A DNA stretch of 11,479 bases from DASWRT01 sp036403035 (GCA_036403035.1 DASWRT010000429.1:1-11479); one strand, 5' to 3'. Shown: positions 1-6,186, counted from the stretch's first letter. A program made the numbers and translations. The notes: generated by a model not told the origin, from the sequence alone.

Positions 1-801
1 CTGTCCGAAAAGCTGGCCGGCGATCTCGCGACGATCGAGCGGGAGAGCGGCGGGCGGCTCGGCGTCGCGGTGCTCGACACGCTCACCGGCGCCCGGTCCG
101 GTCACCGGAGCGACGAGCGCTTCCCGATGTGCAGCACCTTCAAGCTGATGGCGTCCGCGGCCGTCCTGTCCCGCGTCGATGCGGGACAGGAGCGCCTCGA
201 TAGGCGCATCCGCTTCGAGGCCGCCGATCTCATGACGTACTCCCCCGTCACGAAGGACCGGGTCGGCGGCGACGGCATGGCGCTGAGCGAACTCTGCGAA
301 GCCGCGATGACGTGGAGCGACAACACCGCCGCAAACCTGATTCTTGCCAGCCTGGGCGGTCCGGCGAGAATGACGGACTTCGCGCGATCGATCGGCGACA
401 CGGCGACGCGGCTCGACCGGATCGAGCCCGACCTGAACGAAGCCGTGCCCGGCGACCCGCGCGACACCACCACGCCGGCGGCGATGGTTGCGAGTATCCG
501 CGCTCTCGTCGTCGGCACCGCCCTGTCCGCCGCGTCCAGGGATCGGCTCACGCGCTGGCTGGTCGCCAACAAGACCGGCGACGCGCGGCTTCGCGCCGGA
601 CTGCCGAACGGCTGGCGCGTCGGCGACAAGACCGGGACCGGCGAGCGCGGCACGGCGAACGACGTCGGCGTCGCGTGGCCGCCAAACCGGGCGCCGGTCA
701 TCGTGTCGGTCTATCTCACCGAGACGTCCGGAACCGGCGGGCAGCGGGACGCCGCGCTCGCCGCGGTCGGGCGGGCCGTCGCGGCAGCGCTGGAGGGGTA
801 G
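1..801 (+). CDS. Class A beta-lactamase (5'-truncated by window edge)
   Basis: Serine beta-lactamase that opens the beta-lactam ring in the periplasm. The reading frame is open from base 1, so only the signal peptide and a few residues are missing; 266 residues are visible against a usual 285-300. All class A motifs are present in order: STFK with the nucleophile Ser (133-144), SDN (316-324), the omega-loop Glu in EPDLN (424-438) and KTG (628-636, followed by TG). The residue before the nucleophile is Cys, as in the Cys69-Cys238 disulfide carbapenemases, but the position after KTGT is Gly, so that disulfide cannot form. Trp165 of the usual RWEPxLN loop is Ile here. The GTG at 70 is in frame but lies inside the fold (GVAVLDT strand) and is not the true start. 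The substrate range cannot be read from sequence. No regulator (AmpR, BlaI) is visible, though upstream sequence is absent. Family call sure; subfamily not assigned. Confidence 0.95.
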   Translation: MSEKLAGDLATIERESGGRLGVAVLDTLTGARSGHRSDERFPMCSTFKLMASAAVLSRVDAGQERLDRRIRFEAADLMTYSPVTKDRVGGDGMALSELCEAAMTWSDNTAANLILASLGGPARMTDFARSIGDTATRLDRIEPDLNEAVPGDPRDTTTPAAMVASIRALVVGTALSAASRDRLTRWLVANKTGDARLRAGLPNGWRVGDKTGTGERGTANDVGVAWPPNRAPVIVSVYLTETSGTGGQRDAALAAVGRAVAAALEG

Positions 802-827
802 CGCGGGCTCAATCCCTCTCCCCTCGT

Positions 828-852
828 GGGCTATTGCAAAATACGCAAGCCC
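828..852 (+). terminator. Imperfect hairpin after the beta-lactamase gene
   Basis: GGGCTATTGC (828-837) pairs with GCAAGCCC (845-852), with a small bulge, 26 bases after the beta-lactamase stop. It has no clean U-tract, so it is only a candidate terminator or part of the repeat-rich gap that follows. Confidence 0.3.
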
Positions 853-864
853 GGCCCTGCGGGT

Positions 865-902
865 CCCCTCTCCCGCTTGCGGGAGAGGGATAGGGTGAGA
901 GG
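865..902 (+). repeat. REP-like palindrome, copy 1
   Basis: Perfect palindrome with 11-bp arms CCCTCTCCCGC (866-876) and GCGGGAGAGGG (879-889) around TT, followed by a tail containing GGGTGAG (893-899). The same unit occurs at 951-988 in the opposite orientation. From recall, this type of element is common in intergenic DNA of Hyphomicrobiales genomes; copy number here cannot be checked from one window. It lies between the convergent beta-lactamase and SRPBCC genes and may act as a bidirectional transcription stop or mRNA 3'-end stabiliser. Confidence 0.8.
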
Positions 903-950
903 AGTTCTTTTTCCCTTTCAATATCTTACGATGGCGTTCGGCCGCTATTT

Positions 951-988
951 GCCCTCACCCCGACCCTCTCCCGCAAGCGGGAGAGGGG
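951..988 (-). repeat. REP-like palindrome, copy 2 (inverted relative to copy 1)
   Basis: Head CTCACCC (954-960), then the same 11-bp arms CCCTCTCCCGC (964-974) and GCGGGAGAGGG (977-987) around AA. Its reverse complement matches copy 1 over the 24-bp palindrome and the GGGTGAG tail, with mismatches between them. The two copies, about 50 bp apart and head to head, resemble the paired REP (BIME-like) arrangement. Confidence 0.8.
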
Positions 989-1063
989 GTTTCGCAACAA
1001 GCCGCGAACGGGGGCGAGGAATCGAGGAGACGCTTTTGGACACCAGCCGCGCCGCCGCTCCCG

Positions 1064-1546
1064 TCAGAGTTTCGCGACGAGGGCGGCAAGCTGGTCGGCG
1101 CACTGCCCCCAGCCCTGGTGAAAGCCCATCTTCTCGTGCGCCTCGCGGTCGGCGACCGTCCAGTGACGTACGCGGGCGGTGTACCGTGTCTTCCCGCCTT
1201 CGTCCTCGAACGTCAGGATCACCGTCATGAACGGCTTCTCCGACGGCGCCCAAGCCTCGGTGTAGGCGTCGGTGAAGACGAGCCGCTCGTTTTCGACGAC
1301 TTCGAGGTAGACGCCCCTGTTCGGAAGATCGTTGCCGTCGGGGCCGCGCATGACGATCAGGTTCGCGCCGCCCGGCCGGACGTCGAGCTCCGCGACGGGC
1401 GTGGTGTAGGGCAGCGGGGCGAACCATTGCTTGAGGAGGTCGGGGTCGGTCCACGCCCTGAACAGCTTTTCGCGCGGCGCGTCGATAAGGCGGGTCAACA
1501 CAAGCTCGCGGTCCGAGGTCGGGGCAGCGTCGGCCGTGGTAGGCAT
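1064..1546 (-). CDS. SRPBCC / AHSA1-type START-like domain protein
   Basis: A 160-residue cytoplasmic protein with a helix-grip fold that typically encloses a hydrophobic ligand. The N-terminal family signature is clear: LTRLIDAPREKLFRAWTDP then LLKQWF (residues 17-42). A strand-rich middle follows, with GGxxxIVMRGPDGND (59-73) and GVYLEVVENERLVFTDAY (78-95), and the usual C-terminal helix, GFHQGWGQCADQLAALV (141-157). Length is typical of AHSA1-like (activator of Hsp90 ATPase homologue 1-like) bacterial proteins. The ligand is unknown, and these proteins are often annotated only by fold. Start: ATG at 1546 has an AAAGGAG Shine-Dalgarno (1560-1554 on the minus strand) with a 7-base spacer. 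It is divergent from the dodecin-like gene across about 215 bp and convergent with the beta-lactamase. Confidence 0.9.
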   Translation of the reverse strand: MPTTADAAPTSDRELVLTRLIDAPREKLFRAWTDPDLLKQWFAPLPYTTPVAELDVRPGGANLIVMRGPDGNDLPNRGVYLEVVENERLVFTDAYTEAWAPSEKPFMTVILTFEDEGGKTRYTARVRHWTVADREAHEKMGFHQGWGQCADQLAALVAKL

Positions 1547-1761
1547 TTACCGTCTCCTTTGATCAATTCCGCCCGAAGGACGAACGGGCGATCCGCCATC
1601 CGACACCAACCGTAGAACAATTTCGAGCGATCTCCCGCCGGGGGAGCGGACGAGAGCATGGAAGGCAGGAGGGCCGTTACATCCCCGGCGCAAAGGCGCA
1701 TGATTGGCGCCGGAGGGGGCCGAGGGACGACCGCGGCCTCCCGCCCATGAGGGAGGACACG

Positions 1762-1965
1762 ATGAGCGTCGCAAGCGTCAGCAAGATCACCGCGTCATCG
1801 ACCACCAGCTTCGACGATGCCGTCCGCGGCGGTCTGGAGCGCGCCAACAGAACCTTGCGCGGCATCACCGGCCTGCACGTCGTCGAGCAGAAGGCGAAGG
1901 TCGATAACGGCCGCATCGCCGAGTATCGCGTAACGATGGAAGTCACCTTCGTCCTCGAAGGCTGA
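1762..1965 (+). CDS. Dodecin-like protein (Trp-free variant)
   Basis: A 67-residue protein of the dodecin family, small beta-alpha-beta-beta subunits that form hollow dodecamers and usually store flavin. Visible features: SVSKITASSTTSFDDAV (residues 5-21), the long helix through about residue 34, and the two C-terminal strands GLHVVEQKAKVDNG (37-50) and AEYRVTMEVTFVLEG (53-67). Length is typical. ATG at 1762 is preferred over the in-frame ATG at 1747 because GGGAGGA (1751-1757) sits 4 bases before it. There is no Trp in the whole protein: the position that stacks on flavin in archaeal and mycobacterial dodecins aligns with Gly37, and the flavin-contacting Gln aligns with Arg56 (alignment by eye from recall). 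Flavin binding is therefore uncertain. It is probably monocistronic, followed by two hairpins. Confidence 0.88.
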   Translation: MSVASVSKITASSTTSFDDAVRGGLERANRTLRGITGLHVVEQKAKVDNGRIAEYRVTMEVTFVLEG

Positions 1966-1975
1966 CCGAAGCCCG

Positions 1976-1993
1976 GCCCTGCCATCGCAGGGC
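1976..1993 (+). terminator. Hairpin after the dodecin-like gene
   Basis: GCCCTGC (1976-1982) and GCAGGGC (1987-1993) form a perfect 7-bp stem with a CATC loop, 10 bases after the stop codon. It lacks a U-run; a plausible transcript 3' end. Confidence 0.5.
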
Positions 1994-2003
1994 GGGACGA
2001 CGG

Positions 2004-2039
2004 GGAGGGCCCGCGGTCGCGACAGCGCCGCGGCCCTCC
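2004..2039. repeat. Second GC-rich hairpin in the dodecin / 2210-2704 convergent gap
   Basis: GGAGGGCCCGCGG (2004-2016) pairs with CCGCGGCCCTCC (2028-2039), with one bulged C, giving a 12-bp stem and an 11-base loop. It stands between converging genes and could stop transcription from either side. The rest of 2040-2209 shows no gene I can support and drops in GC. Confidence 0.5.
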
Positions 2040-2209
2040 GCCGCAGATGGTGCGGAACGCGATCGTGAGCCGGCGCATTCTCCATCTGTTGCGGGACAAG
2101 GAACCTGAGTTTTAGCAGGCGGCTCGAAAATCGTCGTACGGATATTGATGTGAGGCATTGTGGACGAGTGCTGATGACGATTCTTACGAACGCCGACCGC
2201 TCCCGCCCA

Positions 2210-2704
2210 TCAAAGTCCGAGCATCTTCTTGGCCGTGGCACTCGCAATGTCGGTCAAGATCTTGATTGCAGCCTCATAAGTAACCTTGCCCAGGCGTGGA
2301 AGCATTAGCTTCAAGCGTGCGGCAGCAGCTTCCGTGACGCGCGACTCTTGCACAATGTTCTGAACTATACTCGGAACTGCTTCCGCCTCTTCGTGATCTA
2401 GATCCGCTTCCAGCAAGTGGATTAGCGCTTTCATTTCGTCTCGCCGTTCGGCTTCCACGGGAACACCGGGCGGCGTGTCATGATAGAGCATCACCGAAGC
2501 CGCCAAGCGAATCAGGCGTGCACCGGCCTCTGGATCATAGGGTGCGTCAGCTACACCCGCGCAGGCGCGGCGTAGAGCGTCTATCTCATCGCCATAGCGG
2601 ACTGGGTATTCTGGCGCTGAATACCGGTGGATCTCATCCGAAAGCGTCCGGGCAGCCGCCCGGACGGCCTCTAGGAAGTCGAAACAGGAATCGCTTAAGG
2701 CCAT
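2210..2704 (-). CDS. Hypothetical helical protein, family not recognised
   Basis: A 164-residue soluble protein that I cannot assign. It looks almost entirely helical: SCFDFLEAVRAAARTLSDEIH (residues 6-26), DEIDALRRAC (39-48), GARLIRLAASVMLYHD (61-76), an acidic RRDEMKALIHLLEADLDHEEAEAV (87-110), and an Ala/Lys C-terminus ending ASATAKKMLGL (154-164). It has no signal peptide, membrane segment or catalytic motif I can name. Start: ATG at 2704 has CGGAG about 6 bases upstream. The frame stays open to 2920 with a TTG, but that extension crosses the pirin promoter area and has no clear ribosome site. Base composition is unlike its neighbours: about 52% GC in a 60-base sample (2221-2280) against about 65% in pirin. 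This suggests transferred DNA. No mobility gene is nearby. Confidence 0.7.
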   Translation of the reverse strand: MALSDSCFDFLEAVRAAARTLSDEIHRYSAPEYPVRYGDEIDALRRACAGVADAPYDPEAGARLIRLAASVMLYHDTPPGVPVEAERRDEMKALIHLLEADLDHEEAEAVPSIVQNIVQESRVTEAAAARLKLMLPRLGKVTYEAAIKILTDIASATAKKMLGL

Positions 2705-2919
2705 GAAACGCTCCGACGCGTGAACAGGGCAGATCTTCTCCCGGCCGGTCGGATTCGTCCACACGTCGCTATCCTGCCGGTTGTATTTCTTGAGCAGCGC
2801 ATCATTCGCTGCTGTACCCAGCCGAGCACATAGATGAATCTTCCATAACCAACGGATTTGTCGGCGACATACGTGTATCGAGAAAGACTGACCGCAACTC
2901 GTCGCTCCGGAGCCACCCA

Positions 2920-3810
2920 ATGACCCAGCAACTGACCGCCATCGACACCGTCATCGTCCCGCGCACCCGCGACATCGGCGGGTTCGAGGTGCGGCGGGTG
3001 CTGCCATCGGTGCAGCGGCGGATGGTCGGGCCGTTCGTGTTTTTCGATCAGATGGGGCCGGCGACGTTCGAGGCCGGGCGCGGGCTCGACGTGCGGCCGC
3101 ACCCGCATATCGGGCTCGCCACCGTCACCTATCTGTTCGACGGCGAGATCCTGCACCGCGACAGCCTCGGCACGGTGCAGCCGATCCGGCCGGGCGCGGT
3201 CAACTGGATGACCGCCGGGCGCGGCATCGCCCATTCCGAACGCACCGGGCCGGAGGTCCGGCGGAGCGGCGGGCGGCTGTTCGGCATCCAGTCCTGGGTG
3301 GCGCTGCCGGCGGCGCACGAAGAGGCGGCGCCAGCCTTCGCGCATCACGGCGCGGACGCGCTGCCGCTGCTCGAAGGCGACAGCGGGGAGCGGGTGCGGC
3401 TGATCGCCGGCTCGGCCTGGGGGCGGAGCGCGCCGGTCGCCGTGCTGTCCGACCTGTTCTATGCCGACGCCGCGCTCGATGCGGGAGCGCGCCTTCCCCT
3501 GCCGGCGGATTACGAGGAGCGCGCCGCCTATGTCGCCGAGGGAGCCATCACGGTCGATGGGCAGGAGTTCCCGGCCGGACAGCTCGTGGTCTTCCAGCCC
3601 GACGCCGATATCGTCGTCGAGACCGCCGCCGCGGGCAGCGGCGCGCGGGTGATGGTGCTCGGCGGCGCGCCGATGGACGGGCCGCGGCACATCTGGTGGA
3701 ATTTCGTCTCCCGCTCGACGGAGCGCATCGAGCAGGCCAAGGAAGACTGGAAGGCGGGCCGCTTCCCGCCGGTCCCCGGCGAAACCGAGTTCATCCCGCT
3801 GCCGGAGTGA
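2920..3810 (+). CDS. Pirin family protein
   Basis: A 296-residue bicupin of the pirin family; cytoplasmic metal-binding proteins, some of which show quercetin 2,3-dioxygenase activity. The N-terminal cupin carries the four expected metal ligands: His61 and His63 in RPHPHIGLATVTYLF, and His105 and Glu107 in TAGRGIAHSER, with spacing close to human pirin. The C-terminal cupin (about 170-260) includes VDGQEFPAGQLVVF and the pirin_C segment MVLGGAPMDGPRHIWWNFVSRS, followed by the usual tail IEQAKEDWKAGRFPPVPGETEFIPLP. Length is normal. ATG at 2920 is preceded by CGGAG (2908-2912) with a 7-base spacer. It is divergent from the unrecognised gene and convergent with the CGNR gene. The physiological substrate is unknown. 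Confidence 0.95.
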   Translation: MTQQLTAIDTVIVPRTRDIGGFEVRRVLPSVQRRMVGPFVFFDQMGPATFEAGRGLDVRPHPHIGLATVTYLFDGEILHRDSLGTVQPIRPGAVNWMTAGRGIAHSERTGPEVRRSGGRLFGIQSWVALPAAHEEAAPAFAHHGADALPLLEGDSGERVRLIAGSAWGRSAPVAVLSDLFYADAALDAGARLPLPADYEERAAYVAEGAITVDGQEFPAGQLVVFQPDADIVVETAAAGSGARVMVLGGAPMDGPRHIWWNFVSRSTERIEQAKEDWKAGRFPPVPGETEFIPLPE

Positions 3811-3876
3811 CGCGGGCGTCGGTCGCCGGTCGCTGTGAGCCGGCACTGTCAAATTTCCTGACGCCGGCAAAAATCA

Positions 3877-3951
3877 TAACGTAGGGGCGGCCCTTGGGAC
3901 GCCCGCCTTGTGGCCGGACGGGCGGGAGGGGCAAGCCCCTCCCCTACGTTA
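3877..3951. repeat. 75-bp element with 11-bp perfect terminal inverted repeats
   Basis: TAACGTAGGGG (3877-3887) and CCCCTACGTTA (3941-3951) are perfect inverted ends. Inside are a nested hairpin GGAGGGGC/GCCCCTCC around AA (3925-3942) and a CGCCCG/CGGGCG pair (3900-3905, 3919-3924). It fills the gap between the convergent pirin and CGNR genes. It has no coding capacity and no obvious target-site duplication. It is a REP or MITE-like element and a likely bidirectional transcription stop; similar 'GTAGGGGCG' repeats are familiar from other bacteria by recall only. Confidence 0.75.
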
Positions 3952-3973
3952 AAAGGCGGGAACGCGCGGCCTT

Positions 3974-4648
3974 TCAGCCCTTGCCGTCTGACGCCACAGG
4001 GCGAGTATGCCGGTGCCGCGCGCGGAAGCGGCGCATCTTCGTGAGGCTGCCGCAGTCCCGCATGTCGCACCAACGCCTTGTGCCGTTCTTCGACGCGTCG
4101 AGAAACAGCCATCCGCAAGGCTCGTTGGCGCACTCGCGTACGCGCCCGATGCGGTCGTCGGACGTCAGCAGATCGGCAGCGGCCCAGGCGGCGATGCGGC
4201 GGATCCGGTCGAGGTCGCCGGCCGGCCGATCGAACCGCCGGACGAAGCGCGGCGGCGTGCCGCCGCCACTGCCACCACCCGGAACGGCGGCGGGCGCCAG
4301 TCGGGGGCGTGCGTCGGCGACATGCCGGTCGAGCCGCGCCAGTGCATCGGCGCCGGGGAGCCGCCCGGCGGCAATCGGCGCGAAGACGGCGAACACGGCT
4401 TCCCGCAGATCGAGCGCACGGGCGTGCGCGCGGGCGGCCGCGGCGGGATCGGCTCGCGCCGCCTCGCGCAACGTGGCCGCACCGGCGGCATCGAGCAGCC
4501 CGGCATGCTCCGCCCAGTCGACAAGATCGCCGTAGCCGTCGGCGAGATGGTCGCGCGGCGACGCGCCGTGCCGATCTGATACGGTATTCGCGAGATCGAG
4601 CGCCGGATTGCCGCCGGCAAGGTTCAGGGTCGCGATGTGCGGCTGCAT
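3974..4648 (-). CDS. CGNR-type zinc-finger regulator with ABATE domain (variant CGSL motif)
   Basis: A 224-residue predicted transcription regulator. The N-terminal ABATE domain is recognisable from LAGGNPALDLANTVSDR (residues 10-26) and a helical region to about 165, with a Gly/Pro linker near 118-133. The C-terminal zinc ribbon is VRECANEPCGWLFLDASKNG then RRWCDMRDCG: Cys173, Cys178, Cys194 and Cys199, in the usual C-x4-C...C-x4-C layout. The family's name motif CGNR reads CGSL (199-202) before TKMRRFRAR. All four Cys are kept, so the ribbon should still fold, but the Asn-Arg pair is lost. It is divergently paired with an EamA exporter across 92 bp, the usual regulator-plus-transporter layout, and probably controls that gene. 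There is no Shine-Dalgarno; a possible -10 TAACCT lies 6 bases before the ATG, so the transcript may be leaderless. Confidence 0.9.
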   Translation of the reverse strand: MQPHIATLNLAGGNPALDLANTVSDRHGASPRDHLADGYGDLVDWAEHAGLLDAAGAATLREAARADPAAAARAHARALDLREAVFAVFAPIAAGRLPGADALARLDRHVADARPRLAPAAVPGGGSGGGTPPRFVRRFDRPAGDLDRIRRIAAWAAADLLTSDDRIGRVRECANEPCGWLFLDASKNGTRRWCDMRDCGSLTKMRRFRARHRHTRPVASDGKG

Positions 4649-4703
4649 CGCGCGAGGTTAGCAGGAACCGGCAAAAAGCGCTTCACCGGCAACGCCGATC
4701 ACT

Positions 4704-4740
4704 TGATGTAACCGTCAAAGAACGGTACGATGGTTACACA
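4704..4740 (+). promoter_or_regulatory. Operator and promoter in the CGNR/EamA divergent gap
   Basis: A 9-bp inverted repeat, TGTAACCGT (4707-4715) and ATGGTTACA (4730-4738), matches at 8 of 9 positions with a 14-base spacer, placing the half-sites about 23 bp (two helical turns) apart. A second inverted pair, ACCGT (4711-4715) and ACGGT (4722-4726), lies within. A weak sigma70-like promoter overlaps it: TTGATG (4704-4709), 16 bases, TACGAT (4726-4731). The exporter ATG begins 9 bases after the -10, so a leaderless transcript is possible. The likely binder is the adjacent CGNR protein, by position only. Confidence 0.6.
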
Positions 4741-5727
4741 ATGCGCCGTCTCTCCTTCCCGCTCTCCGCTTCCGTCCGACCGGAAATCCGGCAGGCCGTG
4801 CCGACAGTGGCCGCCTTCGCGGCGATCTACCTGATCTGGGGCTCGACCTATCTCGCGGTCCGCGTCGCCGTCGAGACGATCCCGCCGCTGCTGATGATGG
4901 GGATCCGGTCGCTCGCGGCGGGAGTAGCGCTTTACGTCTGGGCCCGGCGGTCGACGGGAACCGGGCCGACTCAGCGGGAATGGGCGAACGCGGCGCTCAT
5001 CGGCGTACTGCTTTTCACCACCGGACACGGACTGCTTGCGATCGCGGAGCGGGACGCGGACTCCGGCATCTCGGCGGTGCTGCTCGCGACGATACCGCTT
5101 TGGGTGCCGCTGCTCGCGTGGCTGATCCCGGCAGGAGCGTCCGGCAAGGACCGAAGCGGGCAACGGCGCGGGGCTGCGCCCTCGGTACGCGTGCTGGCCT
5201 GTCTGGCGGTCGGCTTCGCAGCCGTCGCGGTCCTCGTCTGGAACGCCGCCGGCCGGGACGACAATGCCGTCGCCGGTCTCGACTTCGGCAGCGCCGCGAT
5301 CCTGCTGGTCTCGGCATTCTTTTGGGCGCTCGGCACGGTGCTGACGCGGCGCCTGCGGCTGCCGGCCTCGCCGGTCATGGCGGCAGGGTGCGAGCTGTTC
5401 GCCGGCGGCGCGGCGATGATCGCGGTCGGCGTGGCGACCGGCGAAGCGGCGGCGCTCGATCCCGGCGCGGTCACGGCGCGCTCGGCCCTCGCCTTCGCGT
5501 ATCTCACGACGGCCGGCTCGGTCGTCGGCTTCAGCGCCTATGTCTGGCTGCTCGGCCGCGTACCGCCGACGCGCGTGGCGACCTATGCGTACATGAATCC
5601 GGTGATCGCCGTGCTGCTCGGCTGGGCATGGCTCGGCGAGACGGTGAACGCGACCATGCTGGCCGCCGGCACCGCCATCGTGGCGGCCGTCGCCGGGATC
5701 GTCGCCGCACCCGACGCCACCACCTGA
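4741..5727 (+). CDS. EamA-family (DMT superfamily) exporter, YedA-like
   Basis: A 328-residue inner-membrane transporter of the drug/metabolite superfamily with two EamA repeats (about residues 22-165 and 178-323) and about ten membrane helices. Family marks: AFAAIYLIWGSTYLAVRVAV (25-44) at the first helix, LLATIPLWVPLLAWL (114-128) closing the fourth, FWALGTVLTRR (194-204) in the second repeat, and TYAYMNPVIAVLLGWAWLGE (281-300) near the end. It probably exports an amino acid, metabolite or toxic compound; substrate unknown. The frame is open far upstream, but ATG 4741 is chosen because it leaves the usual short cytoplasmic N-terminus and sits right after the operator. GTG 4798 is an alternative. 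There is no Shine-Dalgarno. It is divergent from the CGNR regulator. Confidence 0.93.
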   Translation: MRRLSFPLSASVRPEIRQAVPTVAAFAAIYLIWGSTYLAVRVAVETIPPLLMMGIRSLAAGVALYVWARRSTGTGPTQREWANAALIGVLLFTTGHGLLAIAERDADSGISAVLLATIPLWVPLLAWLIPAGASGKDRSGQRRGAAPSVRVLACLAVGFAAVAVLVWNAAGRDDNAVAGLDFGSAAILLVSAFFWALGTVLTRRLRLPASPVMAAGCELFAGGAAMIAVGVATGEAAALDPGAVTARSALAFAYLTTAGSVVGFSAYVWLLGRVPPTRVATYAYMNPVIAVLLGWAWLGETVNATMLAAGTAIVAAVAGIVAAPDATT

Positions 5728-5759
5728 CGGCGCCTGAAGGGAGCGTCCAGCCGGCGCCG
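5728..5759 (+). terminator. Inverted repeat immediately after the EamA gene
   Basis: CGGCGCC (5728-5734) and GGCGCCG (5753-5759) form a 7-bp stem with an 18-base loop, starting at the base after the stop codon. It has no U-tract; a weak terminator candidate. Confidence 0.3.
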
Positions 5760-5918
5760 CTCTTCCACCGGGAACACCACACCCGGAGCCTCCACCGATT
5801 GTACGATATCTTTACAAAATCACGTCACGCGCCGGCCCGGAATTGCCGTCGGCCGCGGAATTCGGGCACTGGCACGCCGGTTGCCAGAATTACCGCGCAA
5901 GGCACGGTGGAGTACGAT

Positions 5919-5981
5919 ATGACCCTGCATTCCCCAGCCGCCGGCGGAACGCCGCGGCGGCATAACAAGACACCGGATTGA
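5919..5981 (+). CDS. Possible 20-residue ORF, overlapping the next start
   Basis: ATG at 5919 follows GGTGGAG (5906-5912) by six bases, the best Shine-Dalgarno in this stretch, and the frame runs 20 codons (MTLHSPAAGGTPRRHNKTPD). Its TGA (5979-5981) overlaps the TTG (5978-5980) of the next ORF as TTGA, a typical coupling overlap. The peptide has no recognisable motif. It could be a real small protein, a leader peptide whose only role is to deliver ribosomes to the next start, or a chance ORF in GC-rich DNA. Confidence 0.3.
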   Translation: MTLHSPAAGGTPRRHNKTPD

Positions 5982-6172
5982 CGGTGACGACGGCACGCGA
6001 CATTTCCTCTCGCCCTCCCTCTCCGGGGGATGGGCTTTACCCGTCGACCGAACTCCTCGGGGATCCGGCCGCCCCGCCCGGCACGCGTTTCACGCGGCGG
6101 GACGCCGTCATCGTCTGGGCCGCCCTGATCACCGGATTCTGGTGGGCGCTGTACAAGCTGGCGGCGTGGTGA
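5978..6172 (+). CDS. Small single-TM membrane protein, unrecognised
   Basis: A predicted 64-residue protein with a Pro-rich, hydrophilic N-terminus and one C-terminal membrane segment, about residues 42-64 (DAVIVWAALITGFWWALYKLAAW), rich in Trp and preceded by Arg-Arg. The positive-inside rule puts the N-terminus in the cytoplasm. TTG 5978 overlaps the stop of the upstream 20-codon ORF; GTG 5984 is the alternative start. Neither has a convincing ribosome site of its own, so expression may depend on coupling. A strong hairpin starts 15 bases after the stop, which supports a real transcription unit. No family is recognised and function is unknown. Confidence 0.45.
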   Translation: MTVTTARDISSRPPSPGDGLYPSTELLGDPAAPPGTRFTRRDAVIVWAALITGFWWALYKLAAW

Positions 6173-6186
6173 TCCGCCGCTGATCG

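Noticed and set aside
130..144. Carbapenemase-like Cys before the catalytic Ser of the beta-lactamase
   Set aside because: The partner Cys at the position after KTGT is Gly, so the carbapenemase disulfide is absent. A Cys alone here is common in class A enzymes.
866..988. Palindromes as a possible CRISPR array
   Set aside because: There are only two copies, inverted relative to each other, with no regular spacers or cas genes.
312..1230. Overlapping plus-strand frames within and after the beta-lactamase
   Set aside because: Arg/Pro-rich shadow frames crossing the REP-like repeats; no motifs.
2695..3870. Minus-strand frame opposite pirin
   Set aside because: Shadow of the pirin gene; composition is Arg/Pro/His-rich and lacks motifs. 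Only its upstream end (2705-2919) is mentioned, as a separate doubtful finding.
4078..4740. N-terminal extension of the EamA frame
   Set aside because: It runs through the oppositely oriented CGNR gene and the operator. The translation is Arg-rich shadow, and the family needs only a short N-terminus.
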